Notes: generated by a model not told the origin, from the letters alone. A DNA stretch of 64,000 bases from Ceriagrion tenellum (GCA_963169105.1 OY720635.1:154395645-154459644); one strand, 5' to 3'. Positions 1 to 9,624 are shown, numbered from the stretch's first letter. Numbers and translations: made by a program.

Positions 1-1047
1 CGGGGTGGAGTTGTTCGGGTTCTTACCTGGAGAACCCGAACTGGTGGCGTTCGTCTTTGCCGGATTATGGGCCTTAGCCGGCTCGGCCGATATCTTCGAC
101 GTGGCTTTCTGGGGCATATTCTTCGGTCCATTAGATTCTTTTACGCTGTTTGTGGGCTTAGTTTCTTCGGTCTGAGTGGAGATAGTACACATTTTCTTGG
201 GGGTTGCTGCTACACCTGCCCAAGATCGGGAAAAGGTGGGGGCCATGAGACTCCGATACTTCTGCCGCGCCTCTCCATACGGGATTTTATCTAGGGTCTT
301 AATTTCCATAATTTTCCTTTCATCCTTCATCACAGGGCAATCACGAGAGTACGCTGGATGCGAACCCTCGCAGTTTACGCAGAAAGGATCGGAGGAACAT
401 ACGTCACCCTCATGCTTGTCCTTGCCACAGCGCGGGCAGGTGGTCTTACCCTCACATCGCGGTGCGATGTGGCCGAACTTTTGGCATTGGAAGCAACGCA
501 TGGGGTTTGGTATGAATGGCCGCACTGGTACCGAATTGTAGCCCACATGCACTTTCTCGGGGAGCTTATCGAGAGCGAACGTGAGGATCACAGATGTAGT
601 ATTAATCGTCTCACCGTTCCTCCTAGTCGTAAGTCGACGACAGTCTGTCACACCTTGTGGGGCCATTTCTCTCTTAATTTCGTCTACTTCAACGTAGAGG
701 AGATCATAATGGCTTATAACTCCCCGAGAAGTGTTTAGGGTGCGGTGGATATCTACCGTGACCGGGATATCGTGGAGTTTCTTCACTTTGAGCAGTTTTT
801 CTGCTTGGTCTACATTTGCCGTCTCAATCAATAGTGTCCCATCTCTAAGCTTTTTGACTGAGTGAGGTTCTCCAGGGATGACCGCAGACAAGGACCGTTT
901 AATGAAGAAGGGAGACACCTTTTTAAGTGTCTCGCCATCTTTCGCACATTTGAGAACCAAATAGCGCATGCTCTTCTTGAAAATACTATCTCCCCCGCCC
1001 GTATCCGGGCGGGATCTTTTATTTGGAGGGAGTGAGATTGTCTCCAT
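1..1047 (-). CDS. ORF1 gag-like nucleic-acid-binding protein of I-clade retrotransposon (intact, continues past left edge)
   Basis: From the ATG at 1047-1045 the minus strand stays open for 349 codons to base 1 with no stop, so the protein continues beyond the window. It begins METISLPPNKRSRPDTGGG, a basic N-terminus with a nuclear-localisation look. Three zinc knuckles lie at about residues 185-237: CX2CX4HX4C twice and CX2CX3HX6C once. The tail is Lys/Pro/Thr-rich. ORF1 proteins of this clade bind the element RNA and act as chaperone in the ribonucleoprotein. The same protein with frameshifts is encoded at 27435-26290, and its tail at 6545-6081. Confidence 0.85.
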   Translation of the reverse strand, partial: METISLPPNKRSRPDTGGGDSIFKKSMRYLVLKCAKDGETLKKVSPFFIKRSLSAVIPGEPHSVKKLRDGTLLIETANVDQAEKLLKVKKLHDIPVTVDIHRTLNTSRGVISHYDLLYVEVDEIKREMAPQGVTDCRRLTTRRNGETINTTSVILTFALDKLPEKVHVGYNSVPVRPFIPNPMRCFQCQKFGHIAPRCEGKTTCPRCGKDKHEGDVCSSDPFCVNCEGSHPAYSRDCPVMKDERKIMEIKTLDKIPYGEARQKYRSLMAPTFSRSWAGVAATPKKMCTISTQTEETKPTNSVKESNGPKNMPQKATSKISAEPAKAHNPAKTNATSSGSPGKNPNNSTP

Positions 1048-1540
1048 GAAAATTAGGATTTCGTCCCCTGGGCTCCCCACCCACCACGGAGCCACACATT
1101 CGGGACGCCACACCGCAAACCGGTGTGGTCGCCAGGGCTACCCAAGGGATATAGCACTATTGTTTAGGGGGACTGCTTCGGGTGGGGCCTCCAGTGCATG
1201 GGCCCTCCAAACCCGTACACCTTTGGCCGCCCTACACAGACCCCCGTCACTCCAGCACTCGCCATCGAAACGTGTCGATAAGCCGATTGATCAAGACTGG
1301 CTAGATCTTGACCGCCCGTTTACAGGGAATCCAGGGCCGAAGTGGGGTGTTGACCTCCGGCCCATACCGGGCTTCCGACACCCGGCTGGGTTCCAGAGAA
1401 CTCACCCACCAGGATCCCCTTCTCCCCCTTACGGGTCTCCGCACACGGCAAACATGCGGGTGGATCGCAGGCCAGCTGGTATGGCCGCACACAGACAGTG
1501 GACCCACAAAACTGTCCGGACGCATCCCTTTGCTGCCTGG

Positions 1541-1650
1541 GGGTTTGTTTTCGGGGTTTCACCTCCCCGCCCTTTTAGTCGCCTCTTACGACAAGCAGGG
1601 ATACTGCGGGAGTATTCTCCATCCCCCTACCCGCAGGGGTACACAGAGTT
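1541..1650 (-). other. Conserved structured 5' head of the I-clade element (copy C)
   Basis: About 100 bases at the extreme 5' end of the element are shared almost unchanged with 27925-28026 and 34389-34497. On the minus strand they can pair as nested short hairpins: GTCGT with GCGAC, and GCGGG with CCCGC. This is a recurrent 5' leader module. Whether it is an internal promoter, a ribozyme-like fold or a packaging signal cannot be told from sequence. Confidence 0.6.
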
Positions 1651-1704
1651 GTATCTGTCTGGACGCGGTTACTAGTTTGGATGACCGGCAGAGAATAGCC
1701 AGGT

Positions 1705-1778
1705 CATCCACAAACAATGATCCCATCCACAAACAATGATCCCATCCACAAACAATGATCCCATCCACAAACAATGAT
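1705..1778. repeat. 19-bp tandem repeat, about 3.9 copies
   Basis: The unit catccacaaacaatgatcc repeats head to tail at 1705, 1724, 1743 and 1762; the last copy is 17 bases. It lies at the broken 3' side of I-clade copy A and has no similarity to the reverse-transcriptase coding sequence it interrupts. Translation across it gives a spurious repeated peptide at the end of the minus-strand frame, not a real domain. Confidence 0.95.
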
Positions 1779-1789
1779 TTTGCTGCATA

Positions 1790-3464
1790 TAGGGTTCGGA
1801 AAGGTGTTTACCTATTCTGATTCTAAAAACTCGGTCCGATAAAAATTTTTTAATAAAAATGGGAAGATTTCCCCTAAAACCCCAGCCATGCAACGTGTTT
1901 ACAATCTTCTGACGCCAGACCCTGTCAAACGCCTTCTCCAGGTCAAAGAAGACCGCAATGACGTGCTGGCGCATCAGAAAGGCCTCCTGGATGAAATTGT
2001 CGCTCCGAACGAGGTGATCAATGGTTGATCGACCTCGCCGAAAACCATACTGGATATTCGACAGACGGTTCCGCCGCTCCAACCACCAAACGAGCCGACG
2101 GTTTACCATCCTTTCCATTACCTTGCACAGACAGCTGGTAAGGAAGATGGGCCTGTAGTTATTCGGGTCCGCTCTGTCCTTTCCCTGTCTAGGGATCGGA
2201 ACCACCGCAGATTCCCTCCAGGAAGATGGGATACTACCCTCGAACCATAACTGGTTGAGGGTGCTCAGGATCTCCATCAACGCTTCCCCCGAAAGATTTC
2301 GAAGGAAGGGGTTGTGGATTCCGTCCAGTCCCGGAGAGGTGTCCTTGGAATCCGCGATGGCTGACCGAAGTTCCCACAGCGAGAACGGGTCGTTGTACTC
2401 CGCGATTACGGACGTCTCAGCAAAGCAAAGGGGAGTTCTCTGGAAGCGTTCCTTGATGGCCAAGAACGCTTCCGAGTAACTCCTGTCACTGCTTATATTG
2501 GCTAGTGACTCGCCAAAGGCCTCGGCTACATCGCGAGGGGAGCTCACGATTTGGCCATTTATTCTCAAGCAAGAGACGCCGTACTCCCTGCGAGAGCCCG
2601 AGAAGCATCTCACCTTATTCCACGCCTGTGCAAGTGGTGTCCTGTGGTTAATGCTATTGACGAATTCCATCCAGGAGACCCTTTTTGCCTCCTTCACGAC
2701 TCGTCGGGCTTTCGCTCGCAGTCGACGAAAGGACGAAAGGTTTGTTGCGGTTAGGTACTTTTTAAAAAGACGCAGGGCACGTTTCCGAAGACGAATTGCC
2801 TCGGCGCACTCCTTGTTCCACCAAGGAACAGCTGGTCGTGGGACGTAACCCGATGACCGTGGGACGCTGCAATTTGCTCCTTCGATCAAGCACCTTGTTA
2901 AAACCTCCACATTGTGTGTGTCATCACAATTACGATTGTTTAAAATTAAAAGCGTCTCTAAAATTCGGCCAATCCGCTTTACGGACATTCGAATTGCCCG
3001 TTCGGATTAAATCAGTGTTAAAACTTCGTTCAGAATTTATTAAAATGGGGAAGTCATCACTCCCACAGAGATCTGTGTGCACGGACAAATTAAACTTGTC
3101 AAAAAGACCGCTCGTTGCCATAGCCAAGTCTATACAGGAGTACTCTCCATTAAAAACATTAAAACGGGTTTTCTCACCGTTGTTAAGGAATTAAAGGTTA
3201 AAATCGAGGATGACACTGGCTAAAATCCGTCCCCTCCTTACAGTTACCGGTGCACCCTCCGGCATATAAACGTTGCATAACGTTATATTTTGCGGGGTAA
3301 ACAAGGTTATGGCCACAGCCTGAAACGGGGTGTCAATCCGTACTCGAGAGGTGTAAAGGGCCTCCCGAACAGCAATCGCCACCCCGCCATGGGCTCTATG
3401 ACCAGTAAGGTCATCTAGCCTTTCGACCTTGTATCCCCTTAAAATTCACTTTCCCTCGCCTTAA
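1790..3464 (-). pseudogene. ORF2 endonuclease/reverse transcriptase, copy A (pseudogene)
   Basis: Minus-strand remnant of ORF2. The part from 2988 downward is a long open reverse-transcriptase frame containing the fingers/palm block CLCKVMERMVNRRLVWW, the motif GFRRGRSTIDHLV and the palm motif A FFDLEKAFDRVW. Upstream (3382-3191) is an apurinic-type endonuclease fragment with CNVYMPEGAP. The protein would nick target DNA and prime reverse transcription. It is dead: the endonuclease is internally deleted and split by piggyBac, and the palm motif with the catalytic Asp pair is missing because the 3' part is lost at about 1790 and replaced by 19-bp repeats. Confidence 0.85.
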
Positions 3465-5861
3465 CCTTCCGGCGGGCACGCCCGTTTACAAAGTAAACGG
3501 TTTTCAGTTTACGGTCGATAAGTTTGCAGAAAACAATGTAATCTTTTTGAACCTTCATTGTATTCCTGTAGCAGCCTTTTTCCGTACAATATGTCGGTGT
3601 CAGCGGAATATTCAGTCCCAGCTCATTGTGAATCGAGTTTGTTACGGAGAAGGTCGCCCGTTGTGAACTGAGTCAACAGCGCGCCCGCTCGTGGACATGG
3701 AGAAGGAAGCAATTTAAGCTCTTTTTTGTACAATTAGGTGGTTTATGAGGATTTATTTATGTTTAATTATCCATGTTAGGATATTTTTATGCAATTGTCT
3801 TCTATCAAATTCCTTTGCCATTACTTTCGAGTTAGTGTAAAAATTTGCGATCCCTGTTTGCAGTTCCCGTGCTTTGAATGATGTGGAAATAGGTAATTTG
3901 CTAGACTCCCTTGATGACGACCAGGAAGAGGCAATTGACGATGATTCAACATCAGATGAAGAAGAGGCCATTGAGGAGAGTGATCACGACACTGATTCCT
4001 GCCAGGAGGGGACTGAAAGAGATAGTGTGAGTGAAAATGACGGTGGTGATTTTTTTATTGGGAGAGGAGCTAAAGTAAATTCGGGAGTTGGTCCAAGAAA
4101 GTGTCGAGGACTTCAGCCGTCGGTTTCGGTGCATTCTCAAGATGATAGTTCGCTAAAATGGAAAAAAACTAATTTTTTGTTTACGACCAAAACAAAGCAA
4201 AAAATATAGTGAAAGTATTGCCTGGACTAAAACTATGTGCAAAAGACATCACTGATGAACTAAGTGCTTTTGATAAAATAATTGATGCGAATATGGTTGA
4301 GGAAATCGTAAAGTATACGAACTTTGTTATCGAACGTAAACGTAACTGCACTAAATATCAACGGGAGAGAGATTGTAAACCTACAACAAAATCTGAAATT
4401 ATGGCCTTGTTTGGTTTGCTATTTTTAGTGGGTATAAAGTATGGTAGTCATACAAATGTTCTCGAGTTGTGGAATTCTGATGGTACTGGAATACAAATTC
4501 TCAGGGCAGCAATGGGTTATAAAAGGTTTTTATTTTTACTGCGATCCCTTCGCTTTGATGACAGTCTGACCAGAGACGCTCGGAAAAAAAACGACAAGCT
4601 CGCGGCAATTCGGTCCATTCTGGATCAATTTGTAACAAACTGTAAAAAATTTTATTGCATGAGCGAGTTCGTGGCTGTAGACGAAATGCTGCACTCCTTC
4701 AGAGGCAGATGCAGTTTCGTGCAGTACATACCGAGCAAACCGGCGAGATATGGGCTGAAAGTCTTCGCTTGCTGTGATTCAAAAACTTTTTACACTGGGA
4801 ATCTTGAAGTATACTGTGGGAAGCAAATGCCTGGGCCATATGAAGTTTCAAATTCTCCTTTCGAAATTGTAAAACGACTTGTCCAACCAATCGAGGGAAG
4901 TAACAGGAATCTGACGACTGATAATTGGTTTGCTAGTTATGAACTTGCTAAATATCTTCTTACAAAAAAAAATAACGTTCATCGGAACGATGAGAAAAAA
5001 TAAGAAAGAAATTCCGCCAGAATTTCTTCCCCGTAAAAATCGGCCCGTCAGTTCCACAATTTTTGGTTTTCAAAGAGACGTAACCATAGTTTCATACGTT
5101 CCGCGCACAAATAAGGCAGTAATATTATTGTCAACAATGCACGACCTTCCTGAAATAGATAATATATCCCAAAAACCTGAGACTATTTTAGATTACAATA
5201 GCACTAAAGGAGCTGTTGACACTGTAGATAAAATGTGTGCTGCATATAATGTGTCTAGAATAACCAAAAGATAACCTTGCTTTATTCTTTGCCCTCATGA
5301 ATATAGCTGGAATTAATGCCCAAATTCTTCATTTTTCGAAAAGCAAAAACTCAAGAGCAGTGCCGAAGACGTATCTTCCTAAAAAATTTAGCTATAAATC
5401 TCTTGAGGGAGCACCTCACAGATAGGGCTGCCATTTTTCTCTACCGCCCGATATTCGGGGATTTCTCTAAAAATATCGTATAAAGTAGAAAAGGGGGAAG
5501 AGAGAAAATTCGAAGAAAGAAAACGAGGAAGATGTAGAACATGTAAGAATTCTGTAACAACTGTTAAGTGCTCAAAGTTTAATGTTTATTTGTAAAAAAA
5601 ACATGCCAAAACTGTGACAACTTGTATACAGTGCTCATGCGAAGGAGAAAGTTTGTGAAGAGTGCTTATAATCGCATGGAATCATTTAATTGTAAGGATA
5701 TTTTTATGCTTTTGTGATTTAAAATACATATTATTCCTTTACTGATACCAAACTCTGTAATTATTTCGATCATAAAACTAACATTAAATCATTTATGAAA
5801 TGTTTACTTTGTAAAGAGCGCGCCCGCTCATGTTAGGAAAGTTAGCGCGCCCGCCGGAAGG
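3465..5861 (+). mobile_element. piggyBac-family DNA transposon, full length, in TTAA target
   Basis: Both ends are exact. TTAA lies at 3461-3464 and 5862-5865. The termini are inverted repeats CCTTCCGGCGGGC and GCCCGCCGGAAGG. A subterminal inverted pair (about 3485-3498, and near 5802) carries TTTACAAAGTAAAC. Copy B has the uninterrupted sequence ctcgccTTAAgatgcg at 26046-26060, so the empty site and the single TTAA target are directly visible. Length is 2397 bp with one transposase gene. It inserted after copy A was in place. Confidence 0.95.
3874..5658 (+). pseudogene. piggyBac transposase (frameshifted)
   Basis: Cut-and-paste transposase acting on the flanking inverted repeats. The N-terminus is very acidic (Asp/Glu runs, 3874-4060), followed by the DDE core. 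The three catalytic aspartates can be placed in AVDEMLHSF (about 4676), LTTDNWF (about 4912) and GAVDTVDKM (about 5212). The C-terminus is a Cys-rich zinc domain (CRTCK, KHAKT, CIQCSCEGE) ending with TGA at 5656-5658. The frame breaks near 4205, in a poly-A run near 4965, and near 5270 and 5595, so the gene is inactive. There is no ATG at the head of the first frame; a possible 3' splice site (TTTGCAG) precedes it at about 3863. Confidence 0.9.
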
Positions 5862-5970
5862 TTAAGATGCGTCTCCTGGAGACATAAAAGAAGGGTTAAA
5901 ATCTCGGATTAAAATGGACAGCTCCTCCTTATGCCTATAAAATTCATTACGGTTTCACTGTTAAGATAGA

Positions 5971-6030
5971 GGTCATAAAATTTAAAAATATATAAATAAA
6001 TATATAAATAAATAAAAGACCTCAAAATAA
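5971..6030. repeat. AT-rich ORF1-ORF2 spacer of I-clade copy A
   Basis: Low-complexity taaataaata runs lie between the ORF1 stop and ORF2. The equivalent block in copy B is at 26165-26225, so this is part of the element and not a later microsatellite. Confidence 0.7.
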
Positions 6031-6080
6031 ATAAAAATTTTAAGAAAAAAGGAGCAGCCTAAGTCCGGACTACGGAGTGA

Positions 6081-6545
6081 TCAGCGCTGGAGGCGCTGCT
6101 TCCTTCCCTTTTTTCTAATTCTTTCAATTACTGTATCTGAGATACAGAAACCTTCCTCCACGGCTTCCTGTGGAGGAATTTTTGCCTTAACAGATGGACC
6201 GGGGGATTGTGAGTTACCACGCTTTGTTTGCGTGGTCCCGGCGGTGGTTTTGGTGGGGTTCTTCCTAGGAGAACCCGGAACGGTGGTTTGCGTATTTTGT
6301 GCAGGATTTGTGGCCTTAGCCGGCGTGGCCGATTTCTGTGCAGAGGCTTTACTTTTTTGGCTCAAAATTTCTTCCGTGTCGAAATGGTGACCTTGGCAAT
6401 TCGAGGGGAAGCCACATGGGCGTATGATTTGGAAAAAGTCGGAGCAACTTGTGCTCTGTACTTTTTCCGAGCCTCGAAGTACGGGATTTTTTCAACCGTC
6501 TTGATCTCCATTACTTTGCGCTCCTCGATCATCTTTGGACGGCAA
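6081..6545 (-). pseudogene. ORF1 C-terminal fragment, I-clade copy A
   Basis: Minus-strand frame matching the tail of ORF1 in copy B (26290-26700): the region after the zinc knuckles with KIPYLEARKKY-like sequence, a Lys/Ala/Pro/Thr-rich linker and the end IRKKGRKQ. Homology to copy B stops abruptly at about 6545, giving a 5' truncation. It is the 3' end of ORF1 and is followed by the AT-rich spacer before ORF2. Confidence 0.75.
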
Positions 6546-6687
6546 GTAATAGAGCTGGTTGGTATCTCAGGAGCTGAGGTGACAATATCGCCACCAACCT
6601 TAAGATAAGTAATGGTGATGGTGATTACCGGAGATAATCTTTACCTTACGCCACACCTGGACTGTTTTTTTTTTTAACTTCGTATTT

Positions 6688-6866
6688 TCACATGGAATGA
6701 AGAATGTCTCCTTCGGTTATCATACACGCAATGCCAAACCCGAACAACTCTGGTGCTTCGATTAGAAGTTCTCTCGCTCTTTCTAAAATGGCAGTTTGCC
6801 ATTGAATTGTCCACTCAGGACCCTGTCCCCACAATGTATCGTAACAATAACCTCTTTGGAGAGAAT
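6688..6866 (-). pseudogene. Fragment of unidentified protein with FGFGIAC motif (element X)
   Basis: An open minus-strand stretch without its own ATG encodes a segment with GPEWTIQW, ELLIEAP, FGFGIAC and EGDIL, ending with TGA at 6688-6690. It matches 28953-29105 (WTIGW, EEILYLTP, FEFGQAC, EGNL) with the same spacing, so the two are homologous. I do not recognise the family. It sits next to the SOCS-box-like gene and is read on the same strand. Confidence 0.5.
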
Positions 6867-6965
6867 TTTATTTTTTTTCCGACGTTGATGAATTATTATT
6901 TTAAAAACTCCTTTCACGAATGACTCTCCATCTCTCTCTTTCGCGTATATGTGGATTAAATAGGA

Positions 6966-6981
6966 AGCCTTAAAAAAGGCT
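6966..6981 (-). ncRNA. Histone-like 3' stem-loop after the 7055-7594 gene
   Basis: A perfect 6-bp stem with 4-nt loop (AGCCTT-TTTT-AAGGCT on the minus strand), about 75 bases past the stop of the minus-strand gene and preceded by an A/C-rich run with AACCGAAA repeats. Two similar stem-loops sit behind other element X genes at 8210-8227 and 29172-29189. The size resembles metazoan histone mRNA 3' hairpins (6-bp stem, 4-nt loop). A role in mRNA 3'-end formation is inferred. Confidence 0.5.
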
Positions 6982-7054
6982 GTAAGTTTCGGTTAAGGTT
7001 AATGTTTCGGTTTGGTTATTATTTGAGCTTTTATTTCATTGTTTAATATCGACT

Positions 7055-7594
7055 TTAGGTTTGGGTCTGTTTCTCGCTAGTACTTTTCTCTTCCTTAACA
7101 CGCGGTGGAACGGCTTTCTTCATTTCCCATACCATAAACAGGTATTCTTCTTCAGTGCAGCGGAAAGGCCATACACATCGATTGGGATCCTTTTTCAACC
7201 AGTAATGTATCGGCTGTTCATCGGATGTTTGTGTATAGGTGTCCATCGATAGAGACATTGAACAGCTCCATATTTCGGTCACTCTATTACAAATCGAGAA
7301 CGGTGCGTTCCCGTATTTTACTATCAACTGTGGTGGTCGACTGTCTGGACTTGCGAAATAAATAGCGCTTAGTCGGTAATCCCTTAAATATTTAGTTAGA
7401 GTTCTCGGCAGCTCCAACTCTTCAAAAATGTCTTTATATGTCTTTAGCCAAGCATTCGTTCTCACTCTTTTTTCATGTGCTTTACGTATCTGAACATTAA
7501 CTGCTATTGCACACAAAGATTTTAAACGGAGCGGATAATAATGCCTCACAGTACAACTCGAATAATGTGACAACTCGATGCTGTCGAGATCCAT
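7055..7594 (-). CDS. Unidentified 179-aa protein with SOCS-box-like segment
   Basis: Minus-strand frame from the ATG at 7594-7592 (MDLDSIELSHYSSC) to the TAA at 7057-7055, uninterrupted. An upstream in-frame GTG at 7624 is less likely as start. About residues 15-70 look like a SOCS box: LKSLCAIAV fits the Elongin-C-binding BC box (LxxxCxxxV), and LELPRTLTKYL fits the LPxP-type Cullin-5 end. Proteins with such a box recruit Cullin-RING ubiquitin ligases. The rest (Trp/Tyr-rich, ending Lys/Glu-rich) matches no family I know. It is divergent from the 7874-8116 gene, with a conserved block between them and a 3' stem-loop behind. SOCS-box assignment is by motif only. Confidence 0.5.
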   Translation of the reverse strand: MDLDSIELSHYSSCTVRHYYPLRLKSLCAIAVNVQIRKAHEKRVRTNAWLKTYKDIFEELELPRTLTKYLRDYRLSAIYFASPDSRPPQLIVKYGNAPFSICNRVTEIWSCSMSLSMDTYTQTSDEQPIHYWLKKDPNRCVWPFRCTEEEYLFMVWEMKKAVPPRVKEEKSTSEKQTQT

Positions 7595-7652
7595 TGCAGA
7601 GTATCCAGTGGGATTGCTTTTCACGCGAGAGAAAGGAGCTAAGGGGGTGGAG

Positions 7653-7713
7653 GGAGAGTTGATTGCGTCATTGCCTCAAATACACATGCGGGAACATAAG
7701 CCTCATTCCAGCA
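7653..7713 (-). promoter_or_regulatory. Conserved 61-nt upstream block, shared with 28486-28546
   Basis: The block is read on the minus strand, ending 59 bases before the ATG at 7594. It is 52/61 identical to the plus-strand block at 28486-28546, which also lies upstream of an ORF. The core AATGACGCAATC resembles a CRE/bZIP site. Conservation in non-coding DNA at two loci upstream of different genes points to a promoter or enhancer. Confidence 0.5.
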
Positions 7714-7873
7714 AGAGGAAATAAGGGGAAATAGGGGAAAGTTTAGGAAAGGAAAGTCGTCATTCCACTCTCGCACCATGAACCCGACGGGTGTCTTGTC
7801 ATTCGTCCGCAACAGAGAAATTGAGGGACCAAAGTGAAAGTCTCGAATTAGCGAGCACTTCTTAAGACACCGA

Positions 7874-8116
7874 ATGTTAGAAATACTCAACAATACAGAG
7901 AAATGCTGTATGCTTCATGCATTCGTCAAAGACGTTTACACATACATTATACGTCTCGCTGATAAACCGAGCGAATTAATACAGTATTCTTCGTTATATT
8001 ACAATCCAGATTTTAGCGAGAATTTTGAAACGTTGGCTGGCGAGAAATGTCGTCGAATACAAACGAAAAAATGGGAAACAACATTACTTTGTCGGGAGTG
8101 TATGCCTCCTGAATAA
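7874..8116 (+). CDS. Unidentified 80-aa protein, paralogue of 9625-9870
   Basis: Small intact frame starting MLEILNNTEKCCM and ending LCRECMPPE. It shares with the 9625-9870 product the pattern ML..CCM..D.Y..II..A...SE..FY..F...FE..AG.KCR..Q.K..LC...MP over the full length, so both are real members of one family. The paired cysteines may bind metal or form disulphides. No signal peptide or membrane segment is seen. I do not recognise the family. It is transcribed away from the SOCS-box-like gene and followed after about 95 bases by a stem-loop. Confidence 0.55.
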   Translation: MLEILNNTEKCCMLHAFVKDVYTYIIRLADKPSELIQYSSLYYNPDFSENFETLAGEKCRRIQTKKWETTLLCRECMPPE

Positions 8117-8209
8117 AAATCAATAATCGATACTAATAACTGATCAATAGCCAATACAAATAAAACGATACCGAAAATAAATCGATACATAAAGCTTAAC
8201 CGATATATA

Positions 8210-8227
8210 CAGCCTTTTTAAAGGCTG
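8210..8227 (+). ncRNA. Histone-like 3' stem-loop after the 7874-8116 gene
   Basis: CAGCCTT-TTTA-AAGGCTG: a 7-bp stem with 4-nt loop, preceded by an A/C-rich stretch with ACCGAAAA and AACCGATA, as at 6966-6981 and 29172-29189. The 6966 and 8210 hairpins face outward and bracket the divergent gene pair. Confidence 0.5.
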
Positions 8228-8228
8228 C

Positions 8229-8340
8229 CTAAACAATCCACAGGGGCGGAGCTGGGGCGGGGGCAGAGGCGGGGGCGGCGTAGGGACACTGGAGGGGCGG
8301 GAGAGGGGAGGGGGAGGGAGGGGAGCGGCGGACTGCCCTC
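8229..8340. other. G-rich, GC-box-like tract
   Basis: About 110 bases of strongly G-rich plus strand with many GGGGCGG/GGGGG runs; several sets of four G-runs could form G-quadruplexes. No ORF. It separates the stem-loop from the piggyBac tail and may be promoter debris of that transposon. Confidence 0.5.
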
Positions 8341-8397
8341 AGCACCGCGCCACAACATCATTCGAATCAACCGCCAACACTATTTCGTTCGTCTTTT

Positions 8398-8893
8398 GTC
8401 TGAACACAAAATGGAGGCGACACATACAGTGGCGGACTCTGGTGGCAACTGTCTTAGCTTTCTGGTTTTCCTATCTACTTATGGATCAGCCTTGAGGAAA
8501 ACACTAAAAAGGTATCGAAAAATAGCGATTGAATTAATTTTAGAGACTAGCGTAGTGAATGCCCATTTTCTATATAAAAAAATAAACGATAGTGCAATGC
8601 CCATAACAGTTTTTAGGGAATTATTAATTGATCAGCTGTTGTTTGCCGGGGAAAAAGTGGCTGAGGGAGATGAGTCAGGGACATCATCCAAAAAAAAAGG
8701 AAAAACATTCCTCACTCGCTGAAAAAGATGACTGGACCCAGCCACAAAGTGAGAAAATATTGTAAAGGTTACGAAAAGAAAAAGAAAGGGGTTATAAATA
8801 AAAAAAAGTGCCTAAGGTAACTACTTATTGTGAAGACTGCGAAGGTAACCCCCACTTTTGCATCGATTGTTTCGCGATGTTTCATAACAAATA
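8398..8893 (+). pseudogene. piggyBac transposase C-terminal fragment
   Basis: The frame encodes the end of a piggyBac-type transposase: VVNAHFLYKKIND and VFRELLIDQLL, corresponding to the post-catalytic region. After in-frame stops comes a Cys-rich zinc tail (TTYCEDC, HFCIDCFAMFHNK) ending near 8893. The catalytic core is absent, so only the last quarter survives. It is a different lineage from the 3465-5861 copy. A possible 3' terminus is the TTAA at 9282-9285. Confidence 0.7.
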
Positions 8894-9552
8894 AACTCAT
8901 GTAATAAGTTAATAATGACCATTAATTTTTAACCATAAAAATGAAGGGTATTTACAAGTGAAGTAAGATTATGCATTTAAAATATTTTCGAATGTTGAAT
9001 AGACCTAAATGTATTAACCAGGTACACATTTTATGTAATCTTTACCAATAAAAAAGTATTTCATTATAATAATAAAAATGTTATTAAAATGGCATTTTCG
9101 TAAAACCTCTGTCGTCAGTAGTACTCCTTGAGGCCATAGCGGTCCAATTGTAATGCGTTTCGCATTGAAGTTGCGGTCCTCAGGCCCTCCCCAAGGCTTC
9201 TCTAGGAAAAATTTTGGGCGGTCCCATGGGACCACCCACTGTGGACATTCTCGTAGCGGTCCCCACGGACCGCTGCGGCGCTTAACGTGTTAAAAAATAC
9301 TTCTCGAGGATGAAGACATTAGAAAAACTTTCATCATTAATTATTGAGAGAGAGAAACTTTGAAATTATAATCCCGCCAGATGTCGACATACACGTCGGT
9401 ATAAACATTTCTATTGATTGAATTGTATAAAATTTGCTATTGATTGTGAGCGGATGCTTACGGTTGGGTTTTTTGAGCAAAAATTAGAGTATTGAGAGCT
9501 AAAAGTTATTCCCGGTCGGTGCGAGCTTTCATCAGAGATCATTTCATCCCGC
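8894..9552. other. Non-coding, probable 3' flank of piggyBac fragment
   Basis: No convincing gene. Contains short palindromes (GGTCCCATGGGACC near 9219; a GCGGTCC-CCAC-GGACCGC hairpin at about 9256) just inside a TTAA at 9282-9285, consistent with a piggyBac end. TATA-like tataaaatt lies near 9429, upstream of the 9625 gene. Confidence 0.35.
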
Positions 9553-9624
9553 GATGGATAACATCGTAGTATTTGTAAGAGGAAAAATCAGAAGAGCTAA
9601 AAAAAGTATTGGCTAAAAGAACGA

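Larger units (their letters stand above)
1..1650 (-). mobile_element. I-clade (Nimb-like) non-LTR retrotransposon, copy C, 5' part
   Basis: Minus-strand 5' portion of a non-LTR retrotransposon: a roughly 600-base GC-rich 5' untranslated region (about 1048-1650) followed by ORF1, which runs off the left edge. The leader and ORF1 match copy B (23490-28026) closely, so both belong to one family. ORF1 with three CCHC knuckles, and ORF2 in the sister copies with an endonuclease and reverse transcriptase, fit the I/Nimb clade rather than L1. ORF1 has no stop or frameshift in the visible part, so this is the youngest copy in the window. Its 5' end lies against the decayed 3' side of copy A. Confidence 0.8.
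1779..6545 (-). mobile_element. I-clade (Nimb-like) retrotransposon copy A, split by piggyBac and truncated at both ends
   Basis: Collinear with copy B. From the 5' side it holds the ORF1 tail (6545-6081), an AT-rich spacer (5971-6030), the endonuclease start (5866 onward), then piggyBac, then the remaining endonuclease and reverse transcriptase down to about 1790. ORF1 homology stops near 6545, so the 5' end is missing. The reverse transcriptase ends before the catalytic xxDD motif. Relative to copy B about 100 bases of endonuclease are deleted near 3240. Confidence 0.8.

Noticed and set aside
968..1739. Long plus-strand frames over the I-clade leader
   Set aside because: They lie opposite the 5' leader and ORF1 of copy C and arise from its GC-rich composition.
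1672..1790. C-terminal peptide repeats of the copy A reverse transcriptase
   Set aside because: They are translations of the 19-bp DNA repeats, not a protein domain.
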